NCBI RefSeq assembly: GCF_910596095.1
Contig: NC_056535.1
Location: forward strand, 25,002,505 to 25,066,504
DNA from: Thunnus maccoyii
Lineage: Eukaryota; Chordata; Actinopteri; Scombriformes; Scombridae
Length of the DNA: 64,000 bases
Reading direction: 5' to 3'
The position numbers were made by a program, and so were the translations under genes. Under the pieces are notes generated by a model, which did not search any database, had not been told where the DNA came from, and saw nothing but the letters and a program-made list of their open reading frames with translations. Below are positions 12,060 to 35,474 of the stretch, piece after piece. Numbering within the stretch: position 1 is the stretch's first letter; each line of letters opens with the position of its first letter.

Positions 12060-13145
12060 CTGCTCGACCCACTTGGCAGGTTCATTAAAGTTTTAATGCT
12101 GAGCTCCTGAACTACAGTCTTCCTAAGTTCTTCCATACTTAGTACAATCTATGATTGCATGCGTAATAGTCTCCTCAGCCTGACAGTGCTCACATAAACC
12201 GGTTGGATGCTTTCCTATTATACTGAGTGTGCTGTTTAAGTTGGAATGACCTAGCCTTATTCTGTTGCAAATGACCTCTTCTTTCCTTGACCTACCTATA
12301 TTTCTTACTGTTGAATTGACTTTGTTATTTAAGCTCTATAGAAACCAACCCCTTATTTCAGTTTTCCACTTCCCTTGCCTCTCTTCTATTGCTTTACTCC
12401 AAATTATTACCTTGACCTCTGACTTGCTTAATGGGACTTGTAAATCTATGGTGTCTCTATGTAAAGCTTGTTTTGCTAATCTGTCCACCTCCTCGTTTCC
12501 TCTCGGACCGACATCTGCCAGAACCCGCATAAACCCAACTGACATACCTTGTTGAACGAGTCTGGAATGTACTTGTAATATTTTGAACAGAAGCGGTTGG
12601 AGTTGAAGGATCTCAGGCTCCTGAGAACTGAAACAGAACCAGAGCAGATTAAAGTGTTTCCTGGTTTAATCTCCTCTACCCACTGCAGAGCCAAGAGTAC
12701 TGCCAGCATCTCCACTGAGCAGACTCCCAGAGTTTGCTTTATTCCAACAACTTTCCTGTCTGGAACTGAAAAAGCAGCCCTGGTTGCCTGATGTTCTGGA
12801 CCATTTGACCCATCAGTATATACTTGCGTATACTCGGAGTAGTGCTCTCTAACATGGATTGAAAATGCTGTTAACAGATCCACTTTCCCTCTCTCTGCCT
12901 TCTTGGACTCCAGCAGGTACAAGTCTGTCTGCGGTGTTGCATGTGTCCATGGTTCAATCTGCAGAATAACTACTGCTGGGCTTATCTTGATATTATTAAC
13001 CCCGATATCCTCTGCACATATTTTGCCAGCTCACCTGAAGCTTGGTCTTTGTCCTCTGCCATGTTCCCAGCACTCCTGTATTACCACTTTTGTAGGGTGT
13101 TGGTCTTTATGCCCTTTGAGCTTAGCCCAGTAGTTGGTCATTAAC
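12060..13145 (-). mobile_element. Decayed RNase H-bearing non-LTR retrotransposon (I group)
   Basis: On the minus strand, interrupted reading frames encode the 3' part of a LINE ORF2. From 5' to 3' these are a linker (LKGHKDQHPTK), an RNase H domain starting YTDGSNGP with SVEMLAVLLALQWVEE, then GNEEVDRLAKQAL, and a terminal region with EEVICNRIRLGHSNLN and a Cys/His end. The catalytic aspartate expected in the CSDS motif reads CSGS, and frameshifts and stops break the frame at about 12545-12476, so the copy is dead. An RNase H after the reverse transcriptase points to the I/Nimb group; the exact family is uncertain. No reverse-transcriptase domain is left here, consistent with 5' truncation. 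Confidence 0.75.
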
Positions 13146-13614
13146 TGCTTGGGGAACCAGGAGGCACTGAACCACTTCCTGCTTTTAAGCTCTCGCTGAC
13201 ATCACCAGTGATGTCATGGGTTAGACCAAATATGGGGGGATTTGGTTTTGTATTTATGTTGTTCATACTTATTTTGGTTTGTGGTTAGGACTATTCTGTG
13301 GTTGATGTGTGTGTAAACAATGTTAACTGATACAAGTGATTGTCAAATACCAGTTGTTGGTATAAGGGAAAGGACACCTCTGCGAAAGATATGGTTCTGC
13401 CTAGATAGATTGGAGGGCCTATTTAATGGGAGAGTTGTTTGTTTTAAGGAAGAGCAGAACAGAAAGAGGACATCACTGCCCCCCACACCACCCACATGCA
13501 GTGCGCTGACAGTGTTTTCCTTACATACTTACACAGTGTAAGTTAGAGCACAAATAATTGTCCAGATATACTACGAGTGATGTTACAGCACTGAGTCTGA
13601 GTTTGTGAGATGTT

Positions 13615-13994
13615 TATAAAAGCACCCAACAGAGCAGAGGGACAGCTGAGTGCCGGCAGCTCTGGTGGAGAGGGCCGGGAGCAGAGCCAGAGCTTCAGGA
13701 TAAATACTAACACCTGCAAGTCACACCGGATTCTGCTCTGATCCAGAGCTGTTTACTGGCGGAGGGAGAGCTCAGAGTTTATTTTTATAAACTTTTAGTA
13801 GCAGCAACAGTGAGTGCCCAGTCTGTCTCTGTGGCTACTGGCTAGGTGGGCTAAGGGTTTTAGATCAGTTTATATGTAGCAACTTGCAGCAGCAGCAGCT
13901 GGCAGCAGCTGTCTACAACAACAGAGAGTTGGCACATGTCTGCCTGGACAGTGGAGTATTATTTTTCACTCATCGTCATCCAGCAAATCAATAG
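13615..13994 (+). promoter_or_regulatory. Orphan plus-strand promoter-like region with splice donor
   Basis: A TATAAAAG box is at 13615-13622. About 370 nt of GC-rich, leader-like sequence follows, ending in a consensus donor (CAATAG then GTGAGT, GT at 13995-13996). A short open frame starting MSAWTVEYY runs into the donor. No downstream plus-strand gene is recognisable before src, which is on the other strand. It may be the first exon of a noncoding RNA or part of an LTR; neither is proved. Confidence 0.3.
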
Positions 13995-14882
13995 GTGAGT
14001 TCGTTTTTGCTTCGCTTTGTAGCATAGGCAGAATACATTACATTTCCTATCATTTTGAATTGTGCTATATGCCCTTACTTCTGTCATTATAATGATTTGA
14101 TGCCATGTTATCTGATCACAACATCAAACAAAAAACGCTATTTTACTAGTATATTTTTTTCCCCTTAAGTCTGACATCTATTCATTGAGATTCTTTCTGA
14201 TTTTCTGATTAACATGTTGGAAATAAGTGTTTTCACTGTAACATGTTATCCTTTGGTTTTTCTTTTTGTGTCTGTAATCCATCAATAAATGATCATCATA
14301 TCATTATCATATCATATCCCTGATCTCGAGGTGATGTCTTCAGATGTCTTGCTCAATAAACGTTTAAATTTTTTTTGCTTAAAAACTACATTTAAAGATT
14401 ATTTGATTATCAATATAGTTGCAGACTAATTTTCCGTTGATCGACTAATTGATTAATTGTTTCAGCTCTACTTGGGACCAAACATCAGAAGTTATGGTTT
14501 CAGTATAAACTTGAGTTGTGTGCAGTTTTTTCTTCCTCAGATCATTTTATTTGAATGACTTTTAGAGATGTGATGAAAAAGATTAGAGATACCAGCAAAA
14601 ATAGATGTTTTTCATTCATCCTTTGTTCATCTTGTGACCACTCAGATAAATTTGGCTAAGAAACACTGCTCAAGCTTTACCAAATTCTTCTGCGAATTGT
14701 GACCACTTGAACCGATGATCCTCACATCACATGCTAACTTCTCTAAATATTATGCTTATGATTCAGCATGCTCATCATTTCATCAAGAAGTCACTGAGTC
14801 ATGCCCGATCGGCATCATATTTTCAGGTTGAAGTACAGCACACACCAGCACACACTCTTATCAAAACACATTTGAAATATAA

Positions 14883-17732
14883 TTTATTGCACATTTACAG
14901 ATCAACATAAAGTGGCACGATACCCATTTCAATCCTGTTACATCGGAAAAACAAAAAAAGAGACAAAAGAAGTCCTTACAAAATGCTCACACCTTCTGTT
15001 TATGATATTGGTTTTTGACTTTAGAACAAAATGGCCATAAAGTTGCAGGAATGCCAGACCGAAACTGCATAGATTTATAAAAAATAAACATAAAAAAAAG
15101 ACTGAGACACTTCTTTAGTATGGCACAGAAAATCCAATCAGACCTTGGCGTAACTCATACTTGTCATGAGCCCATCGACTTCCACATTGTCCCAGTGACT
15201 TACAGGCGGTTCAGTGCGTCAGAATAAAAGGGGTAATTCCCATTCTGACAGAGGAAAGCACTGATAATATGTTCTCGGCAATATATATATATATGTGTAT
15301 GTCAAGCCCAATTTTAAATTGTCTTTTGCAGAAAAAGAGGTAAAGACTGATTTTATATTGAGTCCAATATCTAAAAACAAAAACAAAAACATTCCTTAAG
15401 CTTGATTTGCAGTAGCATCTAATCATTAAAACATTTTGGCAGCAGGCGTGTGTCACTGTAAAAACCTCAGCATGGAGGTGCAATTCATTTGAGAAGAAGA
15501 AAAACTATACAAAAACAAATTACATGATAGTCACAGTCATTTGTTTAAGATACTATTTACATCTTTGACCTCATTTTGCATGTCATATCACCACCCAAAC
15601 TCCTTTTTCATCCACATTATTGATTAAATTAGCCATCATGATTCATTACTGGATAATAATTTCAAGGTGTTAGTGGGCATGGATGACCATCTCTCTTATT
15701 GCTGCTTGGCTAATACTGTGATAACTGGTTTCATAGTATTTGTTGGCAACAATCTATAAGTTTATATCTACTGTTGCTGTATCGACTACATCATAAACCA
15801 AACCACTGTGAAATGAGTGACACCCAACATAAATATCTGCCATTTAAAAGTGGCTTACATGATACAAAACCAACCCTAAACAGCTACAGTATGTACAGTA
15901 GGACAGTGACAACTGGCAGCAGTGGATAAGATATTAAAAAAAAAAAAATCATTATAGGTTGATGGCACAAATGTTCAGAAGTCTGTTTATGATCCCCTCG
16001 TCTTACTGAAACCTGGAGTAAAAGTAAACATACACATGTTGATGTACAGTACAGCATAAATACAAACCCAGCCAATGGTCAAGAGAAGAACGGCACAAAA
16101 GCATGCTAACTGGTTTCAAAATCAACTCTTATAGCAAGTCATAAACACAGTTTTATTAGGGTTACCTGATCAAAGGTTTACAGTTTCATTAGGGCCGCGT
16201 GGTTGCATATTTTATATGGACACGACAGCAGTCAAGTGAATGAAAACCTTTTGTCTCCTTCAGCAAACAGTAACAGGTTTGTATGTCTTGTTTACTCACT
16301 AATGGGAAGTTAGCTGGGGAAATGGTGCAGTGCTTTATTGTAAATTTTAAGCAAGAAGAACTAAAAACCCAAGTAAGCCCCTTGATAATAAAACCTTATA
16401 TACATGGACAGCAGTAAAGAAATGTGATTCTCTTTTGGCACAGAACACACTCTTCCCATCTCAGTAATATGATTGGTTTGATAGCCATCACTTCCTCTTA
16501 GTAGGTCACATTAATGTTTGATGAAAGTTACTCTATTCATGCCTCCGAGGAACTTAAAACTGCTCTTTAGTGCCACCACCACAGTGCTGATTATTATAAT
16601 GTAACTTTCCAGTTAAAAAATCAAAGTCAATCAAAAGGACAAGCATTCAAGAAGTACCTGCATCAAAATCATTTTTTAATCATCAAGGTTGGATCCAGCA
16701 GGCCGTGATGGCTGTTCAGCGTGTGTCAAGAATTACAGCTAAAAAAAAAAAAAGGGAGGGTTAAAGAAGAGATAAAGGCCTCAAATTTGAATTCAGATTA
16801 CCTAATTTTCAGTATTACAGAACCTGCCTGTTGAGTACTACCATGATAGTGGTTCTAACAGCCTTGCCTATTGATAATTACAGAAAAAAAAGAAAAAGAA
16901 AATCAGGAACCTTAATCTGCCACTGAACAAAACCATAAACCACAGGACGCGTACTGTCCAAGTAAACATAAATAAAGATGCAAAGTTGAGTTCCAGAGCA
17001 GAGTTATTTGGAGACACTTTGAAGAAGCAGCACTTGAGAAAACTGGAGAGAGATACTGAAAGTCAGACAGAAAGAGAGGAATAGGGAGCCAGAGGGGAGA
17101 TAAAGGAAGAGAGACAGACTTTCCTTTGGCACCTGTGCCACAGTGGCAGTGCTCTTCTGTGGGTGAGGCGAGAAAAGGTACCAGATGAGGGTGAAGAAAC
17201 GCCACAGAGTAGGGAAAGAGGGAAGTTTCGCTAAACAGCTCATGCCTGACTGAAATATCCTTCCTTGACCTGCTCTCTTCGACCGGAGGTTTATTCTTTT
17301 TCCCTCTCGCTCCATCTGTAGATCCCGATTCGGTTCCTCCCACATCAGTTGCACCACTCAAAGACATTTACCCGCAAGTTTAATCCCTCAAATGAATCTT
17401 TTCAATAGCCAGAGTCTGTCCTCCTTTTACAGCCTTGAACCTCAATTCTGCAGGAACAAGTTCTCCACTGTGGTTAGCACTATGGAGAACCTACAGTAAA
17501 CAGTGAGTGCTTGCAAAAAGGAGGTTCTCCAAGTTCCTCTGTAGTAGTTACTTTATGGCACAGAGGGGACTTCTACAGGTCTCTATCTCGGTTTTGCTTC
17601 CACAGAAGAATCTCAAGTTCCTCCCAGATGAGTTTCACAGGCTTAGATCCTCCCACAGGCGCTCCTCTGAGGTCGGTTAGTGCAGATCGTTCTGTGTTGA
17701 GGTTCTCCCTCAGGTCGGTTCAGTGTGTGGTT
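14883..17732 (-). other. src: Inferred src 3'UTR with distal poly(A) signal
   Basis: No coding exon of another gene is visible between the src stop and 14883. On the minus strand an AATAAA lies at 14888-14883. It is followed by a GT-rich stretch at about 14875-14835, which resembles a cleavage downstream element. Alternative AATAAA hexamers lie at 17295-17290, 16339-16334 and 16157-16152, so shorter isoforms are possible. The extent is inferred from these signals and not from transcript data. A 151-codon open frame at 17367-16912 lies inside it and resembles no family I know. Confidence 0.5.
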
Positions 17733-28023
<10,291 letters not shown>

Positions 28024-31000
28024 GTGCAGACCTAGGATGAGAGCCAATGATGAGTAAGGATGCAGCATTTAAAAATCCTAAAAGGATGAAAAACGCCTCT
28101 TTTGTGCTGCTACAGTTTCTATCTATCGCTATCCAACCCTTTTCCATACAAAAAGTGTTTATGAGAGATCTTGTACTTTTAATTTCATCCAATAAGATGT
28201 GGTTAGAAATTTTGGAGCAACTCAGCTAACCTCTGCCATCATATAAAACCCACAGGTGTAACTTGACTTAGATGTGGGCTTTTGGATGTTGGTCTGCTTT
28301 GAAACTCTTAATAATATTTAATGTTTTTTTAAAAAGTATATTTTTATGTGGAAACATGTTCAACCCCTGAAAGAAAAAAAATATCAAAGCCATTCCACTG
28401 GACAGTTAAAGACTTCTATGTAACATCTGTTTTAATCCATCTATCCCAAAGTACTCCTCTTTCAGGAACAGGAACTGACCCTGTTTCAGTTTCTATTCAT
28501 TCACCTTTCTCAAACAAAAATTCCCCTCAGCAGTGTTTGCTGTGTGAGCCTCACATTCATGTTGGCCCTCCTAATGCACCACAGAGTAGCCTTGGAGCTG
28601 TTCCAGGTTCAGTTAGAATTGTTTAGTATGCAAATGCTCTGAGAACAGGACACCTTGAAACAGTCAACACACATGCATTCAAGGTCATTCCTATCTGTTG
28701 ATTCAATCAGTTCTGAATCAATATGCATCTACAAGGAAAACAAAGCTTCAAACAAAAGGAGCAGTGAACTGTAATGAAGCCGAGCGTTATTATTGGTGAG
28801 CTGGCAAGGACAAACGGTTTTCGTCTTCTACAGGTAGTTATACCACCACCTCTCCATTCTATCCTGATGCTGTATACATCTATTATGGCCCGCAACAAGT
28901 CAGAGAGAGCGCGCCGTCATCGTGAGCGCAGACAAAGACAAACATGCTTAGACAGTCAAGTGCACCCACAGAAAGTTAAGAGCGCCGTGTTCACACACCA
29001 AGTCCAATCCTCCCTCCGGGGTGCTGTAGAGTGACTCACTGCGAGACTGGCTATTTCAGGCCAGCTGAAACAGATACAGTCATACACACATGAAACAGCC
29101 TTGTTCCTTTGTGAATAAAGGCACTCTCAGTTCCAGACAGAGTGTATGTGCCTATGTGTAGATGTGTGTGTGAGCAGCTGTTCTTTGGTCTCTGGGAAAC
29201 AAGGCTCTATCACACACCAACACCCAACCTCAGTTATGTCTCACATCCTTTTTCCAACACGTGTGTATCCTTGTGAGTGTTTCCAACACACTTGTGTGAG
29301 TCTGATAGACAGGACAGAGTGGGTTATTAACAGACAAGGAGGAACTGGCGGTAGCTGTAAAAAGAACGTGTAGGTGGTTGTTGTATACTGTTCGGACAGC
29401 TGAGGCTTAGTGGGTGTTTTAAATGTGAAGTGCGAGCATAACATAATTACACAGGTATGGGAATTCTCAAAGATATGGCAGGATCCCACTGTGGAGATGT
29501 GTGGGCGTGTAAGCTGCTGAGTGTGCGTGAATGTGCACGAGTGATTTCGAACACACACATACAGTCATGCAAGCTCTGATTCAACTCCTGCCAGTATGTA
29601 ATCTGGCTCGCTGGGGGGTTAACGTATCCCATGGTGCAACACTGAGTCACACAGAGATAGGTCCATAGGCCAGCAGAAAAAGATGGAAAGGGCTGCGTGA
29701 ATTGTGTGAAGAGTAGCCGCTTGTTTTGACGGCCTAGTCTGGATTTGGACTTTTGAGTCTGGATTTGTCAACTTTAAACTTCTACCAGCTCACAAATGAT
29801 GAGGAAAAACCTTGATGTGAAAAGGGCCAAGACATAGCAAAGTGGGCTGACAGGGACGCAATACCAATTGATTTAAACAGTACTGGAGGCACTTGTGCAA
29901 CAGATACATTTAGAAGTCCACATTGTCAATATATGTAAATAGGTGGATACTTGAATCTGCACAAAAGTTCCTGTAAAAGGATCACCGTGAAACAGCCAAG
30001 TCTACTTAAAAACCAATTGCTGATGTGTGTCTTTGGAGCATCAACTGAACACGCTTCAGTTCTACACATATCACCGTCATACAAATACATTATGTAATAC
30101 TGAATGTCTTGACCCACACTGACGAGTGAAGAAAGGGCTTCTGGGGATCACCTGCCATCATTGGTACAAAGCCTTCTTCTGACCTTCAGTACTACTCAGT
30201 GACAAAATCCACTTTCTGTTCATAAGGAAAGCACATTGCAAGGGATGGTCCACACAGGATGCAAAAATGGGAACCACAAATACTCTTTTGTCATCAAATA
30301 TACTGTAGAAATGCAACCAAAAGCAAAGTGTATAAATGTGATTTTAACACGTGATCAGGAGGGTTATTATATCTGTAGATGTACAAATGTGTGAAAATAA
30401 TGTGATTCTAGTACTGATGTGCTGCAAGGAGTTCAGACTGAGTTACAAAACAGCAATAAGCTGAAGAGGGATTCAATATCTATGTGCTAATTGATGGTAG
30501 TTCTACAAAGTGTAATACATACTATCATTAAATACTGCAACAAAATGCACTGTGTACTATGTACAATGTTACTTTCACATCCAAGCAGAAGTGCCCTTTC
30601 AACAGTTTTTCTGCAGTCCTATTTAACTGGTGGCAATACATTTTTTCACAAAACTGTATACATATATGTACACATGTACATTAGAATTTGCGGACGTGTG
30701 CTGCCGCCTGCTAACCGTCCATCATATTGTTCAGGAAATCAACTTTAACTGCATTAATTCGATATAAAAGGCACAGAATTATGGCCCAGTTTTGATCCTG
30801 TAGGGATCATTTTCTCCACACATATGCATATATTAAATCTTCCATATTATTAGTATACAGCATAGAGAATTTGGAGAGAGCTACTGTGACATCTTCCTCT
30901 TGGACAGTTCAGCAGGGCAAGCACTTGGCAGAATGTGTTATTTTAACCCTGATCGTTTGATTAAAGAGAAGTCAAGTCGATCTGGAAAACTGCCTTATCA

Positions 31001-32473
31001 TTAGGTTGAAGAAAACACTAATGAGGAGAGGTAATGATCCTCAACCGGCACTGCAAAAATATCCCAACACAGTGATGGCAGAGTCACAGTGCACACAATG
31101 TCCAACACTCACCGCTGGTTCTCTTCAAGACGCTGCACACACCAGAGCACCCTTGAAAGCCTCAGAGCCTGCGTATGTAAACAACAGCTTACACACACAC
31201 ACAGCTGAGCCTCACGCCTTTTCCTAATATGGTGTCAGAGTGCCCTAATATCAAGAAGTGCTAACATGTGACTCCTGCCAACATTGTGATATAAAATGGA
31301 GGAGAATGGAGGAGTGAAGATGATGAAATGAAGGAGACAAAAGGACGCCAGACAGAAAAAAAAAATGACCAAGAGGTAAATAAGATAAAAGGGAAATAAA
31401 AAAAAAATGATGAGGAATGGGAGATGAGGAGATTTCAGTCCTTTGTGAGTTTTTTCCATTCATCAGAAGCACGGAGGAATGTGGGAGAACCAGATTGCGC
31501 CACACGGCTGCGATTGCCAGGGACTGCAACGAGAACAGGCACCTGAGCGGCGGGAGGGCGGGATGAGAGGAAGGAAGCGCGGAGGGAGATGAAGAAGAAG
31601 ATGGGGAGGAGGGAGTAACAAAGAGACGCTCTAGTTTCCCAGGATATACACCACAACCTAATCCCCAACTTTTAACTCCTGTTGCCTCGCACATCACACA
31701 CTTACATGATCATCATGATATTGAAAATTAACACATTTTTACTCCTCTTTTTTTACTGTTTGTGCATTTCTGTATGTTAAACATGCTTTCTGTTTGTAAT
31801 ATTTCTCTTAATGTAAAGAACATATGGTTTGATAATGTCTAAAAGAGTGACACAACACACAGACATGCTGACTGTGTGAATAAAGCTGTGCTTGGTTGTG
31901 TTGTGGGAAAAGAGATTTTACAGATTAGATAGGAGTGGCGGCAAATACAGGCTTCGTTCAAAGGCTGCTCTCTGAGTGGTATTTACCTCAGAACCACAAT
32001 GGAGCTCAAGAGCACTTCATTATCCGCAGTACATTTATCACTAACCTGTGTCTTTTTCATAGTCTTGGTGTTGACTGAGTCTTAACAAAATCTATAAAAC
32101 CGTCTGTGTACATGAACTGAATACTGAGAGCGAGAGGACAAATACTATCAGGAAACATAGAGAAAGTAAAAGGAAGATGCCTCAGAGGAATTTCCGTTAA
32201 TACAGCAGGCGAGTTCTGACACTTTTAAGGTACTGAAACTGCATCTCTGCCAGTTTTCATCATGCGTCATTTGTACATGTGCTCCGATCTACCTTGGACC
32301 ACGGCGTAAACCTACAGAGTCGCTTCACATCTGACTCCTGAGTATAAACCCTTGGAAAATCTGAGGTCATCAATATCTTGCTCCTTTTCTTCAGGCTGCC
32401 CGATTATCTGCGCACTGTTGTCTTGTACAGAAAATTACTGTAAGTCAGTGATTACATAAAACGATGAAAACTG

Positions 32474-32833
32474 TAGGGCTGCAACTAACGACTATTTTCA
32501 TTATTGGTTAATCTAGAGATTATTTTCTTGATTAGTCAATTAATAGTTTAGTCTTTGAAATGTTAAACAACTACGAAAAAATGACATTCACAATGTCTCA
32601 AAGTCCACAGTGATGTCTTCAATTTTCTTGTTTTGTCTGACTAACAGTCTAAAATGTTAAGATATTCAATTAACTGTGATATTTGAAAAGGAAAAACAGC
32701 AAATCTTCAGATTTGAGAAGCAGAGACTATGAATAATTTGGCGGTTTTACTTAAAAAAAAAGATTAAAATGATTAATCGATAATCAAAATAGTTGCAGAC
32801 TAATTGATTAATGGACTAATTGTTGCAGCTCTA
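32474..32833. mobile_element. GCTGCAAC-ended MITE, best-preserved copy
   Basis: The element begins TAGGGCTGCAACTAACGA and ends TTGTTGCAGCTCTA, so its termini are inverted repeats. Subterminal ATTAATCGATAATCAAAATAG blocks are typical of the family. It has no open frame. Other copies or fragments in this window lie at 2365-2480, 5265-5580, 7690-8035, 14395-14475, 32934-33253, 38211-38540, 60619-60800 and 62405-62600. Confidence 0.75.
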
Positions 32834-32933
32834 CAAAACTCTACAAAACAAAACAAAAAAATCTGCCTTAATGCTTAAGTTCTGTCACCAAATGACTGGT
32901 TGCTGTTTAAAAGTGCTGTTTAACTGACATATA

Positions 32934-33253
32934 GGGCTGCAACTAACGAATTGATTATTCTACCAGTTATGTTTGCAATTCAATTTGGTCTATAAACTGT
33001 CAGAAAATAGTTCCCAGAGCCCAAGATGTTGTCTTTAAACGTCTTGTTTTGTCTGACAAACAGTCCAAAAACTAAAGAGATTCAACAGATTATCATATAA
33101 GACAAAGAAAAGCAACAAATCTTCATGTGAGAAGCTAGAAACAAAGAATCTTTTGTCATTTTTGCTTGAATATTATTGAAAAGACTAACTCTTGGTGATT
33201 GAATCTCTTTCAATCGGCTAATCAATTCATTGACACATTTTTCCAGCTCTACT
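32934..33253. mobile_element. Second GCTGCAAC-ended MITE in src intron 1
   Basis: This copy starts TAGGGCTGCAACTAACGAA only 100 bp after the previous one and ends near CCAGCTCTA. It is diverged from the first copy by substitutions and small gaps, so it is more likely an independent insertion than a recent tandem duplication. Confidence 0.65.
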
Positions 33254-33929
33254 GCCTGCATTAAAAAGTTCACCTCTATGATTTGTCACAGATAGGTTCC
33301 AACTGCAAAAGCTGGACCTTCCCGATCAGCGTTTGAGCTGTACATATCTGGTCAGGCCTTAAGCACATTTGGCTGTGACGAACCTCACTGAGTCACAACA
33401 GACGGTAACAGTTGCCACTGTGCTGCAGAGAGTGAAGGAGCTCGAGCCAATGTTTCAGTCGAATGAGAAAATTACAGTTTGCCCAAGGGAGCGGACGAGA
33501 GGGAGGGAGGGGAGGGGAGGGGAGGGGGTGTCGGGGAGGGTGGGGGGGGGGGGGGTGCAATGATGGTTCCTCAAGATCAAAACGAGAGGAAATGTGCACA
33601 TTAGCGTCACTGTCTTATCCTGCTATATGCTGGATGATAACATGGAGCAGTGCAGTCCACATACATGTATAATACACAGATCATCTAAATATAGCCCGGT
33701 CAGAGAGACAGAGAGAGGGAATCGATTTAAAAAAGGATAAAGAAAAGACAAGTCGTGTCCCAATTTAGCACTCTGAATCCCAAAATGAGATTCTCCTCTT
33801 TTTTTTTTTTTTCCTTTATGTTTTGCCGTGACCCCACGCACTTTACAAAGTCTGCGGCTGTGTCTAGCTGTCCCATCTCATCTCCCCTCTTCCTCTGTGA
33901 CAAACACACAGAGGACAGGCGAGGAGAAG

Positions 33930-33999
33930 AGGAAGAAGAAGAAAAGAAGGAGGAAGAGGAGGAGGGGAGGGAGGTGGGGGGGGGGGGGGGGGGGGGGGG
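33930..33999 (+). repeat. Purine-rich tract ending in poly-G in src intron 1
   Basis: GAGGA/GAAGA repeats run into 24 consecutive G at 33976-33999. A similar GGGA tract with a 14-base G run lies at 33485-33555. Confidence 0.9.
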
Positions 34000-35474
34000 A
34001 TGTTGGCACTCAGCTGATAAAACCCCACTTCCGTTTTCTGTCCATCTTTAACTGGTGGCTCTGGCTGCAAGTAATCCAGCCCTCTGAGAAACTGGCTGCT
34101 ATGGTATGATTAATTCTGTGGAGGAGGTCAAAGGGTGGGGTGCATTTCATTCCAGAGGTGCCACACTCTTTGCAAATAATTACCTCATGCGTCTTTATTA
34201 TTATTAATGACTGCATCAAGTTGCTCAAGTCATACGTGGACACAATACATTTCACAGACTTCCTCTCTTCAATTTACAGAATAATGAAAATAAACTTGAT
34301 AACATATTTGTTTTCCTGCAGATATGTATATGTTGCATCTTGGGAAACGTATTACTTTAATGTGTTCTGGTAGAAACAGATAAACAAGAGCCTGTTTAAC
34401 AATTAAAGCCGACTCCAATCTTTTACTGTCATCTGAAAGGAAACATGTATTTTTCTCTCTCTTAAAGCGGGTCAGCTTGTAAAACATTATTTGAGAGGAA
34501 GTCATTTTAAGAACGACTTTAATAATCCGGACATGTATTGTTCATGCTCCGAAGGTGTTTATCAACAAGGGGATGGAGAATCAATACATCTCCTAAGGTT
34601 GTCCAGTGCTAAAAACCCAACGTTGAGCTTTTCCTATGATTCATGTGTCTCATTCACAGGCAAACCTGAATCCCCTGCCTTATGGAAATGAGCTGGAACT
34701 TGTCCAAAGCCCCCAAAACCGACTGTAAATAGATTAGCCACATAATTAAAATTCTATTTCCATGGGATTAAACACCAGTTGTTGTCAGCAAAGCTGCTTT
34801 CAAAGAAGCAAGGGGTGGGGTAGTAGCTTGCCTACAGGAGTAGCAGCTGTCAAAATGATAACGTCTTTGCTTTGGGAAGGGAATGAAAAAAATAAATAAG
34901 ATAGAAGGAGAAAAAAAACACACACACTAACAATCCATGCTTGCCAATGTGATCCATATTAGGCATGCAAACGGGGATTTGTGAATGGGAACAGAGACAA
35001 AAGGCGACAATGCTGCTGAGACTGTCGTGGGCTTCGGCTCACATACAGCGCATATGCGGCCTGATGAATCAAAACAGGTGCTCTAACAGCTCCATTTTGA
35101 ATTTCGATGGATTGTTGGCTTTATTCTATGTATGCCGTCGATTTTTTCTGCGTCTTTCCTTCGCGTTTACCGTTGCGAGAGACAGAAATGTGACATTTGC
35201 ACATTTGGGTGCGCATTTACTGTGTGCTTCCATAGTAAATCCGTCAACAACCCTGACACAGACTGAGTGGCACTGGCCAAATGTGCCGAGCAACACTGAC
35301 TGAATGGCCTGTGCAACAATGAAATACAAGTCAGTGTGAGGGGGGTCTCATACGCTCAGTGAGAAAACACCCGTGTGAGGAAAATACGCAGTAGCTAACA
35401 AAAAGCTCCGCTTCTAAGTCCCACACAAATCTCATTTTCTCGCATTAAACCGCCATAAGCTCTAATTAACTCAC

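Larger units (their letters stand above)
28032..35474 (-). other. src intron 1 (inferred), gene-free
   Basis: About 7.4 kb lie between the candidate noncoding exon and the first coding exon of src. It holds two copies of the GCTGCAAC-ended MITE (32474-32833 and 32934-33253). It also has purine-rich and poly-G tracts at 33485-33555 and 33930-33999, and short CA runs. Several open frames of 60-148 codons occur, but they are low-complexity or lack family resemblance. I see no coding exon here. Confidence 0.5.

Noticed and set aside
12476-12922. 148-codon frame considered as a host RNase H-like gene
   Set aside because: The domain order, linker and terminal Cys/His region are those of a LINE ORF2, and the catalytic motif is damaged.
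16912-17367. 151-codon minus-strand open frame after the src stop
   Set aside because: It lies in the inferred src 3'UTR, has no family resemblance, and is serine- and leucine-rich as expected from local composition. A second open frame overlaps it in another phase.
33755-34109. Overlapping open frames of 68-98 codons in the purine tract
   Set aside because: Poly-Glu, poly-Arg, poly-Pro and poly-Gly products of a GAGGA/poly-G run, with no splice context or homology.
34965-35303. 112-codon plus-strand open frame near the src promoter
   Set aside because: No recognisable domain, no clear promoter or splice signals of its own, and it lies in src intron 1. Considered a chance frame.
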